A stretch of 64,000 nt of DNA from Phycisphaerales bacterium UBA7800 (GTDB taxonomy: Bacteria > Planctomycetota > Phycisphaerae > Phycisphaerales > Phycisphaeraceae), in NCBI GenBank assembly GCA_002480565.1, contig DLCK01000035.1:62001-126000 (forward strand), in the 5' to 3' direction. Shown piece after piece: positions 17,984 to 27,352 of this stretch; position 1 is the stretch's first letter; each line of letters begins with the position of its first letter. A program made the translations under genes and the position numbers. The notes beneath the pieces were generated by a model. The model was given only the letters and a program-made list of their open reading frames with translations, searched no databases and was not told the origin of the DNA.

Positions 17984-18071
17984 CAAACCGCTTGCGGTTT
18001 AGCGTTACCAGCGAGACTCGAAGTCCATCGGTGTCCAATAGATACTTAGCGCGCTAAACCGAAGCGGTTTG
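17984..18071. repeat. Inverted-repeat intergenic element (AAACCGC type)
   Basis: An 88-base element. The left arm (17984-18004) and the reverse complement of the right arm (18052-18071) are identical except for one missing G. The left arm itself contains a near-palindrome AAACCGCTTGCGGTTT. The left arm recurs exactly at 29409-29429. With the GTAGGGA repeat and flanks it accounts for the 320-base gap 17854-18173, where I see no gene. It may also act as a transcription barrier behind the GH5 gene. It resembles a REP-like or MITE-like element. Confidence 0.75.
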
Positions 18072-18173
18072 TTTTTAAACGATGTGGTAATCACTTGAAT
18101 TGGATGTGTACAAATCGTTGACAGATTGATCGGCGTGATAGGAAGTTATTTCACAAACGATTCGCCACAGGGT

Positions 18174-19784
18174 TCATTGTGAGACGCGTTTGTTTTGATC
18201 AAACCATTTTTGCAGGACTTTGGCGCGGTCGGTGAGTGTCGTTGATTTGACATGGTGTTTGCGATCCGCAGGCAGGTTGGCGTGTTCGACACTCCAGCCG
18301 GGCCACTCTCTAAAGGCGTGATAGGTCCAATCCCAACCGTATTCCTCAAAGATGTCGATGCAGTCTGCGAGATAGGTTGCTGCGCCGGGTGCCCATCGGA
18401 TGGCACTGAATTCACCGACGATGATGTGGGCATTGCATTGGCGTTGGAAATCGCGGACGGGTTGGAGTTGTTTTCGGAGTGCTGCTTTGTCGAAGGGCTT
18501 GCCGTTGAGTTTGCCGGGATATTCGACGCGTGGGTCGCCGCCGTCTTCGCCCCATGTGTTGTGGACACCTTGATGGGTGAACTGCCCTGGCCAGTACATA
18601 TGGACTTGATAGATGACGTTGGGGATGTCGACAGGTGCTAACCAAGCAAAGTTGGCTGGCGCGTCCCAACCGTCGACTTCGATGCTGATGGCAGTCTCCG
18701 GATCGATCTTGCGGATGGCATTGGCAGCGAGGACTTGGGTTTGTAGCCAATTGCCAACACCTTCAGGTGAGAGTTGATTTTGTACGGGTTCGTTGATCAG
18801 GTCATATGCCCAGATCGCGGGATGGTCTTTGAATTGGGTTGCGATTTTCTGCCAGACTTTGATGAAGTGATCCTGATATTTTTTTTCGACAAACATGCGA
18901 ATGCTGCGATCTTCAAGACGTCCGCCTGGTGGTGAGTGCAGGTCGATCATGAGCTTGATGCCATGCCGTTTTGCTGCATCAGCGGCTTTGTGCAGGTCTG
19001 CCAGTTCATCATCAATCCAAGCGTCGTAATCATCAAGGTTGGTATCGGTGTTGGCTTTGCCCCAATGTCGGGTGATCTGCCATCGGATGAGGTTGACGTT
19101 CCATTTTTCGAGGTCTGCAAAATCCTCTTCGCGGAATTGCTGCGGTGACATAAAGCCTCGGAGTCTTGGGAGGTTGTGTCCCTTGTATGCAGGGCCGGGA
19201 TTGGCAGCAAGTGTCGGTCGGATGGGTTTGGTGCGGACGACTGTGATCGTCACATCACTGATCCATGCGGTGCCCGCACAGTCCTGCATTTCCAGGAGGA
19301 GTTGGCCGTTCGTCGCATCATCTGCAACGGTGAATTGGCAGTTAATTGTTTTCCAATCGAAGCTGCCAAAGACGTTGCCTTGGTTGTGCCACTGTTCGCC
19401 GGTGGTTGGCGACTTGTAGTTGAGCATGCATTTGATGCCGTTCCATGACTGCCTGGGTTGGGTGACGTTCTGGGCTTTGGCTTTGCATGAGAGTTGCATG
19501 ATCATGCCCCGGTAGGGTGACAGATCAATGGGGATGCTCATGACGTTTGAGCCGGACTTCTGTTGCGGGGTGACATTGATTTGGTAGCAGGTTTGACCGT
19601 CAGGTCCCTGTTCGACCCATTGGGCGTTGGATGGCATGGTGCGCGACTGTTTAGCCAACGCAGTCATATCCATACGGTAGGCAAGATCTCCGCTTTGCAA
19701 TTCCTGAGCATTGAGCGTGCCCGGCAGGAGACTCAGCAGGAGCATGTAGCAAACAGTGCGAAGACAGTGCGAATGGATAGACAT
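18174..19784 (-). CDS. Glycoside hydrolase family 5-like secreted enzyme
   Basis: 536 residues. A signal peptide (residues 1-26, hydrophobic CYMLLLSLLPG, cut near LNA-QE) is followed by a beta-sandwich region of about 150 residues (35-185) and a TIM-barrel from about 205. The clan-A catalytic pair is visible: acid/base E332 in DLINEPVQ and nucleophile E458 in IIVGEFSA; IDLHSPPGG and VHMYWPG are further GH5 landmarks. It should cleave a beta-linked polysaccharide outside the cytoplasm; the substrate is not readable. It lies 74 bases after the FucU-like gene on the same strand, and an AraC gene is divergent upstream. Confidence 0.86.
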   Translation of the reverse strand: MSIHSHCLRTVCYMLLLSLLPGTLNAQELQSGDLAYRMDMTALAKQSRTMPSNAQWVEQGPDGQTCYQINVTPQQKSGSNVMSIPIDLSPYRGMIMQLSCKAKAQNVTQPRQSWNGIKCMLNYKSPTTGEQWHNQGNVFGSFDWKTINCQFTVADDATNGQLLLEMQDCAGTAWISDVTITVVRTKPIRPTLAANPGPAYKGHNLPRLRGFMSPQQFREEDFADLEKWNVNLIRWQITRHWGKANTDTNLDDYDAWIDDELADLHKAADAAKRHGIKLMIDLHSPPGGRLEDRSIRMFVEKKYQDHFIKVWQKIATQFKDHPAIWAYDLINEPVQNQLSPEGVGNWLQTQVLAANAIRKIDPETAISIEVDGWDAPANFAWLAPVDIPNVIYQVHMYWPGQFTHQGVHNTWGEDGGDPRVEYPGKLNGKPFDKAALRKQLQPVRDFQRQCNAHIIVGEFSAIRWAPGAATYLADCIDIFEEYGWDWTYHAFREWPGWSVEHANLPADRKHHVKSTTLTDRAKVLQKWFDQNKRVSQ

Positions 19785-19858
19785 CAGTAGCTCCAGTGTT
19801 TGGGTGTACTGATTAGTGTTGTAGATGATTGTCTATAGGTCAAGTTGGCCAGCGATGC

Positions 19859-20293
19859 TTAGTCGATTGGCGTGACACCTTTTTTGAGAATGATGTTGCC
19901 ATACTTGGCGGTTTCGCCGGTCATGACGACCAGGTAGGCGTCTTTGGCGCGGTCGTAAAAGTCGAACCGATCGATTCGCTCGATAGCTGCGGTCCCTGGG
20001 GCATGTTTGTCGACAGGAACGCGGTAGCTTTGCTCGACTGATGGGTCCAGCGTATCGCCCTTGACGGCTGCCATCATCGCCAATGGGGCGTCGACATAGC
20101 TGTCTAATTCAAATAACGGCAAGATGGCGTGAAGCAGTTCAGGAATCCGTAAACCATCAGCACGAATCACATTATCGTTAAAAGTATGACCAGGGAAATG
20201 AGCGTCGGCAAGGATTACTTCATCGCCATGTCCCATTCGACAAAGCTCAGCAAGAAGTTCAGGAGACAGGAGTGGTGAGATACCTTTGAGCAT
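19859..20293 (-). CDS. RbsD/FucU-family sugar mutarotase
   Basis: 144 residues, the normal size of FucU, which interconverts alpha and beta anomers of fucose (RbsD: ribose). The N-terminal signature LCRMGHGDEVILADAHFPGH carries the catalytic His region, and the C-terminus GETAKYGNIILKKGV matches the conserved family tail. It precedes the GH5-like gene on the same strand and is divergent from an AraC regulator, so it probably conditions a sugar released by that hydrolase. FucU is more likely than RbsD from the tail, but the sugar is not certain. Confidence 0.85.
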   Translation of the reverse strand: MLKGISPLLSPELLAELCRMGHGDEVILADAHFPGHTFNDNVIRADGLRIPELLHAILPLFELDSYVDAPLAMMAAVKGDTLDPSVEQSYRVPVDKHAPGTAAIERIDRFDFYDRAKDAYLVVMTGETAKYGNIILKKGVTPID

Positions 20294-20582
20294 GGGAATG
20301 ATCCATTATTTTGACGTGTTCAAGGAAGCATGTTGATTGCAAGTCATTATAGCGATGCCTGAATCATATCGTTTTGAATACCTGACGGCTGTGTCTATTA
20401 CGCTTTGCGATATGTAGCGATTCCGCAGTTTTCTTCGAAACCGCAGACCGTATACGTTTTTTTGAAAAAGCTTATTTGGATAATAGGGTAAGGAGGCTAT
20501 ACTTTAGTTAGGCATCCTATTCTTAATTTATATAAATTAGTTGATATAAAATAGTTCCAGCTTTTGAGGGGAGGGGTCTTTA

Positions 20583-21635
20583 ATGTGTGAAGATCACGTT
20601 GACCCTGTTGAAATAGTCTTGGGAGACAATTTAGGGTATGTCGATATTGCTTCACAGTTGCTTACGAATTATCGATGTAATGTAAGGTCGGTGAGTTTTT
20701 CAACATTCACTGCTCCGTGGGGAATCCACGCACCACCGAGTAATGTCGGTGGGGCGATTACGTTCACATTTTTTGCCATGCTTCGCGGGCAGTGCTATTT
20801 TCAGGATCAAACCCAGAGCGAGCCAGTGCGCTTGAAAGCTGGCGATATCTTTTTGTTTCGCAATGACTGTGAAAACACGCTCAAAGACAATCCTCAGAGT
20901 TCGACAATTCAGCTCCTTGATATTCTCACCGAAGAACTTGTCGAAAGTCAGCTTGGTTTGACTTTGGGGGGCGGGGGCAAAGCGACACGGATGATGATCG
21001 GTTTTTTTGTCTTCAAACAAGGTGAAGCGTTGCGGTTACTCAAAATTCTGCCACGCTACATTCATGTGCATGGGGATAAAGGTCGCTTACCCAGTGAGGC
21101 TGTGGAAGTGATCCATCAAATTAATGACGAAATTGTTTCCAAGCGAGCGGGTTGGAAAAGTGCATCGGATTACATGACGCGAGCGCTATTGGTGAAAGTC
21201 ATGCGACACTATGAGTTGCAACAACGCGGTGAACATTCACCAGAGTACAATCAGGTCATGCAGGATCCGGAAATTTTCCAAGCACTCAAATCACTTCACA
21301 AACAGCCCGGACTCAACTGGACGGTCTCATCATTGGCCGAAGAAGTCGGCATGTCGCGTTCTGCCTTTGCTGCTCGTTTTCAGCAATGCATGGATCAGAC
21401 GCCTATGGCTTATCTTCACGAAATCCGTATGCATTGGGCATGCTCGTTATTGCGAGATGAGTCCATTGGGATCAAACGCATTGCCATGCAGTTGGGCTAT
21501 TCATCTGACGCGTCATTTAGCAGTGCGTTTAAACGATGGGCTGGCAAGTCACCAGGACAATTTCGAAAGTCCCGCGACTTGTCACCTGAACACCAGTCCA
21601 ATCTCTATCTGCGTGTACTCATAGACGGAGAATGA
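20583..21635 (+). CDS. AraC-family transcriptional regulator
   Basis: 350 residues with an N-terminal cupin sensor (about 30-130; LRGQCYFQD, VRLKAGDIFLFRNDCEN) resembling the AraC_binding_2/cupin_6 type and a C-terminal AraC domain (WTVSSLAEEVGMSRSAFAARFQ; IKRIAMQLGYSSDASFSSAFKR). GGAGGGG lies a few bases upstream of the ATG. It is divergent from FucU-GH5; the 289 bases between them (20294-20582) are AT-rich and hold no gene. It is the likely regulator of that pair. Confidence 0.87.
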   Translation: MCEDHVDPVEIVLGDNLGYVDIASQLLTNYRCNVRSVSFSTFTAPWGIHAPPSNVGGAITFTFFAMLRGQCYFQDQTQSEPVRLKAGDIFLFRNDCENTLKDNPQSSTIQLLDILTEELVESQLGLTLGGGGKATRMMIGFFVFKQGEALRLLKILPRYIHVHGDKGRLPSEAVEVIHQINDEIVSKRAGWKSASDYMTRALLVKVMRHYELQQRGEHSPEYNQVMQDPEIFQALKSLHKQPGLNWTVSSLAEEVGMSRSAFAARFQQCMDQTPMAYLHEIRMHWACSLLRDESIGIKRIAMQLGYSSDASFSSAFKRWAGKSPGQFRKSRDLSPEHQSNLYLRVLIDGE

Positions 21636-21697
21636 GTGAGTGACCGGCGTTGTGGTTTGGTGTCAAGATGTTCAACGGTTGGCAGGCATGATAATAC

Positions 21698-22762
21698 CTA
21701 TGCATACCAACATGCTGCTTGATGATTGCCTTGTCCGGGTGTCTGCATATCCTCAAGTGTCGGTGCCGACTCGACGCATTTGCGCATCACCTTGGTGGAT
21801 TGGCCAGCGATGGTCAGACTGACCGTATCGCCACTGCCGGCTTCCGAAGCCTTTTCACGGCAGAGGCTGCACCGTGGGTGAAACGCGCATCCACTTGGCG
21901 GATTACTCGGTGAAGGCAATTCACCGATGAGCACTTCACGCTTTCGCGGATTCTCTGCTGAGGGAGGCTTGGGCATTGGCACCGCACTGAGCAGTGCCCG
22001 GGTGTAAGGATGCTTGGGATGTGCATAGAGGTCATCGCGGTCTGCGACTTCAACGATTTTCCCCAGATACATCACTGCAATGCGATCACAGAAATGTTCG
22101 ACCACTGCCAGATTATGAGCGATGAAAAGATAGCTCAACCCAAGCTCGTCCTGCAGGTCATCAAGCAGATTCAAAATCTGCGATTGGATCGACACGTCCA
22201 GTGCGCTGACAGGTTCATCACAGACAATGAACTTGGGCTCCAATGACAAAGCTCTGGCAATACCAACACGTTGACGTTGCCCGCCGGAGAATTCGTGGGG
22301 ATATCGCCTTGCATAGTCGGGACTCAAGCCGACTCGTGTGAGTAAATGTGCAACGCGGTCTTGAAGTTCCGAGCCTTTTGCCAACTTGTGTACGGCGATG
22401 GGTTCCGCAAGGATTCGCCCAATCCGCATGCGTGGGTTCAGCGAACCTGCCGGGTCCTGGAAGACGATCTGCATCTGTCTGCGGATGGCCTGCATTTCAC
22501 TGCGGTCAAGGTTAAATACATCCTGGCCGTCGAAGTTGACCTGACCACCCGTTGCTTCGATGAGTCGAAGAATGGTGCGTCCGACGGTGGTTTTGCCACA
22601 GCCTGATTCACCGACTAAACCGAGTGTCTGGCCGGGCATGACCTGCAAGGATACACCATCCACCGCACGGACATGGCCGACGGTTTTGCGCAGCAATCCC
22701 TGACGAATGGGAAACCAAGTCTTAAGGTCGTGAACTTGCAATAGCGGCGTGTTTGCAACCAT
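21698..22762 (-). CDS. Oligopeptide/dipeptide ABC transporter ATPase, OppF/DppF type
   Basis: 354-residue ABC ATPase: Walker A GESGCGKTT, signature FSGGQRQRVGIARAL, Walker B FIVCDEPVSALD, H-loop FIAHN, and the C-terminal oligo_HPY tail (HPYTRALLSAVP, C-A-F-H-P-R-C with spaced cysteines) typical of peptide or nickel importers. No partner permease, second ATPase or binding protein lies nearby; these must be encoded elsewhere or the gene is a remnant. No promoter elements were recognised. Confidence 0.9.
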   Translation of the reverse strand: MVANTPLLQVHDLKTWFPIRQGLLRKTVGHVRAVDGVSLQVMPGQTLGLVGESGCGKTTVGRTILRLIEATGGQVNFDGQDVFNLDRSEMQAIRRQMQIVFQDPAGSLNPRMRIGRILAEPIAVHKLAKGSELQDRVAHLLTRVGLSPDYARRYPHEFSGGQRQRVGIARALSLEPKFIVCDEPVSALDVSIQSQILNLLDDLQDELGLSYLFIAHNLAVVEHFCDRIAVMYLGKIVEVADRDDLYAHPKHPYTRALLSAVPMPKPPSAENPRKREVLIGELPSPSNPPSGCAFHPRCSLCREKASEAGSGDTVSLTIAGQSTKVMRKCVESAPTLEDMQTPGQGNHQAACWYA

Positions 22763-22820
22763 GGGTGACAGTATAACAGGGAGTGTGGTTTAGTGAGTAG
22801 GGAGTAGGAGCAGGGCCATG

Positions 22821-22995
22821 GCAAACGCATGTACGTTTTTTTTGCCTTAGCGAGCCGGCTCGTGTCGGGCCGGGATTGAGTGAAGCTCAAATTCAGGACA
22901 CAAACAACATGTTTGATACCCAAACTTTCTTCAGCTACGGATTTCGTCGCAACACCCGATGGCTCGCCAAGGCACAAGCGTCTACATGCTTTTAC
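22821..22995. repeat. Element with long imperfect terminal inverted repeats
   Basis: The segments 22821-22869 and 22948-22995 are imperfect inverted copies (shared blocks GCATGTA and GCCTTnGCGAGCC at matching spacing), about 78 bases apart. Both outer flanks contain GAGTAGG. No transposase frame lies inside. This occupies most of the 425-base gap 22763-23187, which has no convincing gene. It has the size and form of a MITE or a large REP-like hairpin. Confidence 0.6.
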
Positions 22996-23127
22996 CCTGG
23001 GAGTAGGGCAAGACAATTGTTTGACGCCTCAAGAGTCGGATACCGTTTCGGCTTTGTTTGAACATCGCAAAGGTTCTATGACTTTGTGCCAGACGCTATC
23101 CACTATTTACTTATCCCTGTTATAAAA

Positions 23128-23156
23128 ACACGGGACGCCGTGCAGACGTCCCGTGT
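23128..23156 (-). terminator. Rho-independent terminator after degP-like gene
   Basis: Perfect 10-base stem (ACACGGGACG / CGTCCCGTGT) with a 9-base loop; on the minus strand it is followed by GTTTTTATAAC. It lies 31 bases downstream of the protease stop. Confidence 0.88.
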
Positions 23157-23187
23157 GAATGGAGATTTAATTGTTCATGCTCGTGGC

Positions 23188-24849
23188 TCAATCCACGTCA
23201 GGCAGTTCCAGTAGGACAATGCGTTCGATCATGCCCATGCGGCTTGGGATGCTGATTCGTACGCGGATACCGTTGCTGAGATTGTGCTTGGCAATTTCTT
23301 CCGAGAGCATTTTCAGGCCAGTTACCGGCAGGTCCTTTGCGGAGTTTTCTGCACTCATGATATGTGTGATAATCGAACCTGATCGCAGTCCCTGACGTTG
23401 AGCTTCAGAGCCAGGTCGCACACCTTCAATAACGACACCGGGGATGTAGTCGATATCACCCTTGGAAGCCATTTCTTTGGTGAAGGTTGATGCCTGTTCG
23501 ATACCGATTTTTTTCATCGCTTCGATACCTGCATCAAGCGGTTCTTCAGCTGGCTTGGACTGCATGGAATTCATATTTTCATCCATGCTCGCGATCGAGG
23601 TGTTGTCGGGTCGTTTGGCGATGGTGACATCAAAGTCCATGTACTCGCCACCGCGGAAGACTTTGACTTTGAGTGTCTTGCCGGGTTTGTGGGAAGCGAC
23701 GAAGTTTTTAAGACCGTCCGCTGATTTCACTTCACGTCCCTGCACTTCGACGATGATGTCGTTGGCTTGGAGTCCTGCTTTTTCAGCCGGTGAACCTTCG
23801 ATAGGTTTGGTGATCAGGACACCTTTACCTTCCAGGCCATAGGTCTTGGCAAGTTTGGCGTCGAGGTCTTGAATCCCGATTCCCAGGAAGCCACGTTCGA
23901 CATGTCCGGTTTCGACGATCTGGTCGGCGATGGACTTAACCATGGTGATGGGGATGGCAAAGCCGATGCCGTTGGAAGCCCCAGTGCGTGACGCGATGGC
24001 AGTATTCATACCAATGACATGGCCGTAGATATTGGTCAACGGGCCACCGGAGTTACCGGGGTTGATCGCTGCATCGGTTTGGATAAAGTCTTCAAACCCG
24101 TCTCCACCAATGATCTGCAGATTACGACGATTGGTTGCTGAGACGATGCCTTGACTCATTGAAAATTCGATACCAAAGGGTGATCCGAATGCGAAGACGA
24201 TATCACCCTGTGCGATGGATTCATGGTCCGCGAGTTTGGCAGGAATGACCGGGCCATCGACTTTGATCACTGCGATGTCGGACTTGGGATCAGTGCCGAC
24301 GATGGTGGCAATGCGTTCGCGTCCGTCGTGGAACTTGACCTTGATTTCATCAGCGGGGGTTTTGCCGTCCTGCTTGGTGACGACGTGGTTATTGGTGATG
24401 ATATAGCCTTGATCGTTGAAGACCCAACCACTGCCTGAACCGTAGGGACGCAGGGGGTTGTATTGGTCGTAGCCTTCGATTTCTTCTTCATCTTGCTGTT
24501 GATTGGGTTGTCTTTGCTGTGGGGTGCGTCCGTGTGGATTGAACCATCGTTCAAAGAGTTCTTCGGGTCCCATGGGAGCGCCGTTGGGTAGGCTGCCACG
24601 TCTGCCATTGGTTTTCTGAAGCACTTGAATCGAGACCACCGAGGGTTCGACGGTGCTTGCCACATCTCGGAAGGCCTGGCTAAGTTGCGCGAGGGTGCCT
24701 GATTGTTCCAGTGATTGCTGGATGAGTCTGATTTCTTCTGCTTTACCTGCGTGGACGATTTGCCGCGAAAGACTCGGGCCGATCACCATGATGGTCAATA
24801 CGGTTAACAACAAGACCAGCGTCGGTCCATACCATCTTACTTTTACCAT
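23188..24849 (-). CDS. DegP/HtrA-type serine protease with two PDZ domains
   Basis: 553 residues. An N-terminal membrane anchor or signal (residues 8-30) is followed by a linker rich in Gln and acidic residues (105-128) and a trypsin-like domain with the catalytic triad H155 (TNNHVV), D191 (SDIAVIKV) and S267 (NPGNSGGPL). The first PDZ domain follows (about 325-415, GFLGIGIQDLD, EGSPAEKAGLQANDIIVEVQG) and a second, more divergent PDZ at the C-terminus (IEGVRPGSEAQRQGLRSGSIITH). It works as an envelope quality-control protease or chaperone. GGAG precedes the ATG and a strong terminator follows, so it is monocistronic. Confidence 0.92.
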   Translation of the reverse strand: MVKVRWYGPTLVLLLTVLTIMVIGPSLSRQIVHAGKAEEIRLIQQSLEQSGTLAQLSQAFRDVASTVEPSVVSIQVLQKTNGRRGSLPNGAPMGPEELFERWFNPHGRTPQQRQPNQQQDEEEIEGYDQYNPLRPYGSGSGWVFNDQGYIITNNHVVTKQDGKTPADEIKVKFHDGRERIATIVGTDPKSDIAVIKVDGPVIPAKLADHESIAQGDIVFAFGSPFGIEFSMSQGIVSATNRRNLQIIGGDGFEDFIQTDAAINPGNSGGPLTNIYGHVIGMNTAIASRTGASNGIGFAIPITMVKSIADQIVETGHVERGFLGIGIQDLDAKLAKTYGLEGKGVLITKPIEGSPAEKAGLQANDIIVEVQGREVKSADGLKNFVASHKPGKTLKVKVFRGGEYMDFDVTIAKRPDNTSIASMDENMNSMQSKPAEEPLDAGIEAMKKIGIEQASTFTKEMASKGDIDYIPGVVIEGVRPGSEAQRQGLRSGSIITHIMSAENSAKDLPVTGLKMLSEEIAKHNLSNGIRVRISIPSRMGMIERIVLLELPDVD

Positions 24850-25029
24850 GGTCTAACTCCTGTATTTGGATTTGTTTTATCCCGGAATGCTCTTGCTCTA
24901 CACGATGCGGTGGCAGTGGGTTGCAGTGATCTTGGGGGTAATAAACTGCAATCCATTTTGCCGTGGCATATTACAAGCAGCTTCTCCATATGGGGAAGTC
25001 ATTTCGATTATACATCTATAATTGATACG

Positions 25030-25890
25030 TCAATGTTCTGGCTCAAGTTCGTAGGGATGATCATTTTTCAGGTACGAACCGGATTCAATGAGGTCTTTAT
25101 AGCGGGTGACCGCTTGGCCGATGGCATCACCGACTTGACCGAGCACCGGTGCAAAGGGGGCATGCCAGTCGGTGAGTCCGAGAATGTCATGCAAGACCAC
25201 CACGTGACCGTGACAGGCAGGCCCGGCACCACAGCCAATGACCAGAACTGGGTGCCCATCATGCTTGATTTTTTGCATCGCCTCGACCACTGCTTCGGAT
25301 ACCTCCGCGGGGACGGCTTCGAGGAGGATCATGATCGCCCCAGCAGTTGCCAGCGCGACCGCATCATCCACGACGGTTTGAATGTCACTGCGACTGTAAA
25401 GTGTGCGACTTCTGCCGGACACCAGCTTGGATTGTGGGCGTGAGCCGATGTGTGCTACGACGGGGACACCTGCATCACTGAGTCTTTTGACTAACGGGGC
25501 ATGATCGCGAACCAACTCAAACTTCACGCAGTCAGCCCCGGCATCCTGCATGAAACTCACGGCATTGGCCATCGCCAGATCATCACCACAGTGGTAACTG
25601 CCAAAGGGCATGTCCGCCATGATAAAGGCATCAGGCGCACCGCGACGCACGGCTGCGGTAATCTCCAACATGAAGGGTATCTTCACACCCTGCGTGTTGC
25701 GATAACCGAGCATGAACTGTGCAGCGGTATCACCGACAAGGATCGTTTGGATCCCTGCCTGCCAAAGATGCCTGGCGGTAGTGGCGTCATAGCAGGTGAG
25801 CATCGCAAACGGATCACCGGCCTTGGCCCACTTACGCAGATGAGACAGGGATACACGTGCGGAACTTGATGGGGGTAGTAGCGGACTCAT
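25030..25890 (-). CDS. panB: 3-methyl-2-oxobutanoate hydroxymethyltransferase
   Basis: 286 residues. PanB makes ketopantoate from 2-oxoisovalerate and methylene-tetrahydrofolate, the first committed step to pantothenate and CoA. Family landmarks are in order: LTCYDATTAR, ILVGDTAAQFMLGY, FIMADMPFGSYH, A-H-I-G-S-R-P, and ILLEAVPAE with the catalytic Glu. The canonical MVxLGHDST loop reads FMLGYRNTQ, a small change. It stands alone; neither panC nor panD is adjacent. The 180 bases upstream, to the protease start, hold no gene. Confidence 0.92.
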   Translation of the reverse strand: MSPLLPPSSSARVSLSHLRKWAKAGDPFAMLTCYDATTARHLWQAGIQTILVGDTAAQFMLGYRNTQGVKIPFMLEITAAVRRGAPDAFIMADMPFGSYHCGDDLAMANAVSFMQDAGADCVKFELVRDHAPLVKRLSDAGVPVVAHIGSRPQSKLVSGRSRTLYSRSDIQTVVDDAVALATAGAIMILLEAVPAEVSEAVVEAMQKIKHDGHPVLVIGCGAGPACHGHVVVLHDILGLTDWHAPFAPVLGQVGDAIGQAVTRYKDLIESGSYLKNDHPYELEPEH

Positions 25891-25957
25891 GCCAACCAGT
25901 ATAGCGTTGCGTGGTTCAAGTCGATAATGTCATGGAAGGTGAAGCAGGACAGATGCA

Positions 25958-27352
25958 TTACTTGGTGGTGGTGGCCTTGGCTTTGTTGTCTGACTTTTTT
26001 TGATCCTGCTTTGTATTTTCGGACTTCTTCTTGGCGTCAGACTTCTTTTTTACAGCGGGTTTTTTCTTTGGCGAATCAGACAGTTCATCAGAGCGTTTTT
26101 GCTTCATGCTCTCAACAATCGCTTCTTTCTCTTTGGCCTGTTCTTCGGGTGTTGGTTTTTCCTGGGCAGTCCGCCAGTTGAGCTTGACGATCATGGGGCG
26201 ATGGGCTGCACCGTTGGTTGGGCCGCTGCCACGTTCGACACTGACAAGTTGTTGGCTATGCAGGCAGTGATCCACAGGAATTTCACCCAATGGGAATCCG
26301 CCACTGGCTGGCCATGTCGGTTGGATACCAAAGCCGATCTGTGAATTGATCAGTCCGGTTTTTCGAAGCATCGCAGAGAAATGAGCAGACCATGGCGTTG
26401 CATTGAAATTACCCATCACGACGACCGGGTCGTCCTGTTCGTTGACCCATGTCACAATACTTTCGAATTGTTCACGGTAGACCTTGGCATTGTTTGCAGT
26501 CCACGGGCCCGGCAGGTGAACCATGAGCAATTGAATCCGACGCTCGAACCATTGGATCGTGACCTTCAATGCAGGGGGACCCGGTTGTTCGTGTGACAGT
26601 TCAACGGTGGTCGAGTCAATCACGCGGATCTTGGGGGGCAGAGACACACGCGAAAGCAGCGCGATCCCATAACCGTCTTCCTGTGGAAGCGAGTTGTGAA
26701 TGCGGTAGGGCGTGCCATACATGCTTAATTGCTTGAGTGTGGCCTGTGTGACACTTTGCGCTAAAATGATATCGGCCTGCCCGTCATTGATCAGACTCAT
26801 GACATGTTCACTGCCTCTTGCAGCAACATTCATGTCCAGATTCATGATCATGATCGGTTCGTCAGAAACATACCACATCAGGCCGTCACGCATCACCTTG
26901 GCGTTTTCGTCATAGCGAATGATTTGAGCCATGCTATTGTTGGATTCGAAATTTCGTGGCGGATGAGGTTCTGAATTTAAAGCAAGTCTTGCCGCTTCAT
27001 CCATTGCCTTTTGTTGACGTTCCTGAACTTGCAGTTGCAACTGCGTGGGAATGTACAACGGGACAATCAAAGCCAGGTTCATCGCAATGGGTAACAGCAG
27101 CAACAGCGCCCAGAAAAAACGCTTGGTGAAAAGCATCGCGATCATCACGCCCACAAGGATCAATGCGTATTGCGGACGGTAATTGGAAATGATTTCAAAC
27201 GGCCACCAAAGCAGGCCCAGAAATCCCAGAAAGGTTGCGACCGTCGGCAGTCCGCCGCTGATGAGCAGCAGCATGGCAGCCTTGCGATGTCGACTGCGAT
27301 GCAGACGAGAAGGCGCAGCTTCGAGGTCCAGTTGTTGCCCATCATCAAACAT
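25958..27352 (-). CDS. Membrane protein with degenerate endonuclease/exonuclease/phosphatase domain
   Basis: 464 residues from the ATG at 27352 (GGAG nine bases upstream). Three hydrophobic segments occupy about residues 25-110. The EEP-fold domain spans about 150-400 with recognisable blocks IMNLDMN, GYGIALLSR, VHLPGPW, FNATPWS and PVDHCL. Two catalytic positions look changed: the usual LQE motif reads LAQSV (Glu to Ser) and the usual GDFN reads GNFN (Asp to Asn). The C-terminal ~55 residues are very rich in Lys, Ser and Ala (KKKSDAKKKSENTKQDQKKS), probably a cytoplasmic nucleic-acid or membrane-binding tail. Activity is therefore doubtful. It is upstream of panB on the same strand, 67 bases apart. 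Confidence 0.8.
   Translation of the reverse strand: MFDDGQQLDLEAAPSRLHRSRHRKAAMLLLISGGLPTVATFLGFLGLLWWPFEIISNYRPQYALILVGVMIAMLFTKRFFWALLLLLPIAMNLALIVPLYIPTQLQLQVQERQQKAMDEAARLALNSEPHPPRNFESNNSMAQIIRYDENAKVMRDGLMWYVSDEPIMIMNLDMNVAARGSEHVMSLINDGQADIILAQSVTQATLKQLSMYGTPYRIHNSLPQEDGYGIALLSRVSLPPKIRVIDSTTVELSHEQPGPPALKVTIQWFERRIQLLMVHLPGPWTANNAKVYREQFESIVTWVNEQDDPVVVMGNFNATPWSAHFSAMLRKTGLINSQIGFGIQPTWPASGGFPLGEIPVDHCLHSQQLVSVERGSGPTNGAAHRPMIVKLNWRTAQEKPTPEEQAKEKEAIVESMKQKRSDELSDSPKKKPAVKKKSDAKKKSENTKQDQKKSDNKAKATTTK

Noticed and set aside
17932..18071. CRISPR-like array from repeats near the IclR gene
   Set aside because: Units of 7 bases are contiguous without spacers and there are no cas genes; it is a simple tandem repeat beside an inverted repeat.
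22615..23016. 133-codon minus-strand frame across the ABC ATPase start and the inverted-repeat element
   Set aside because: It overlaps the true ATPase gene in another frame and then translates the repeat; no ribosome site or recognisable domain.
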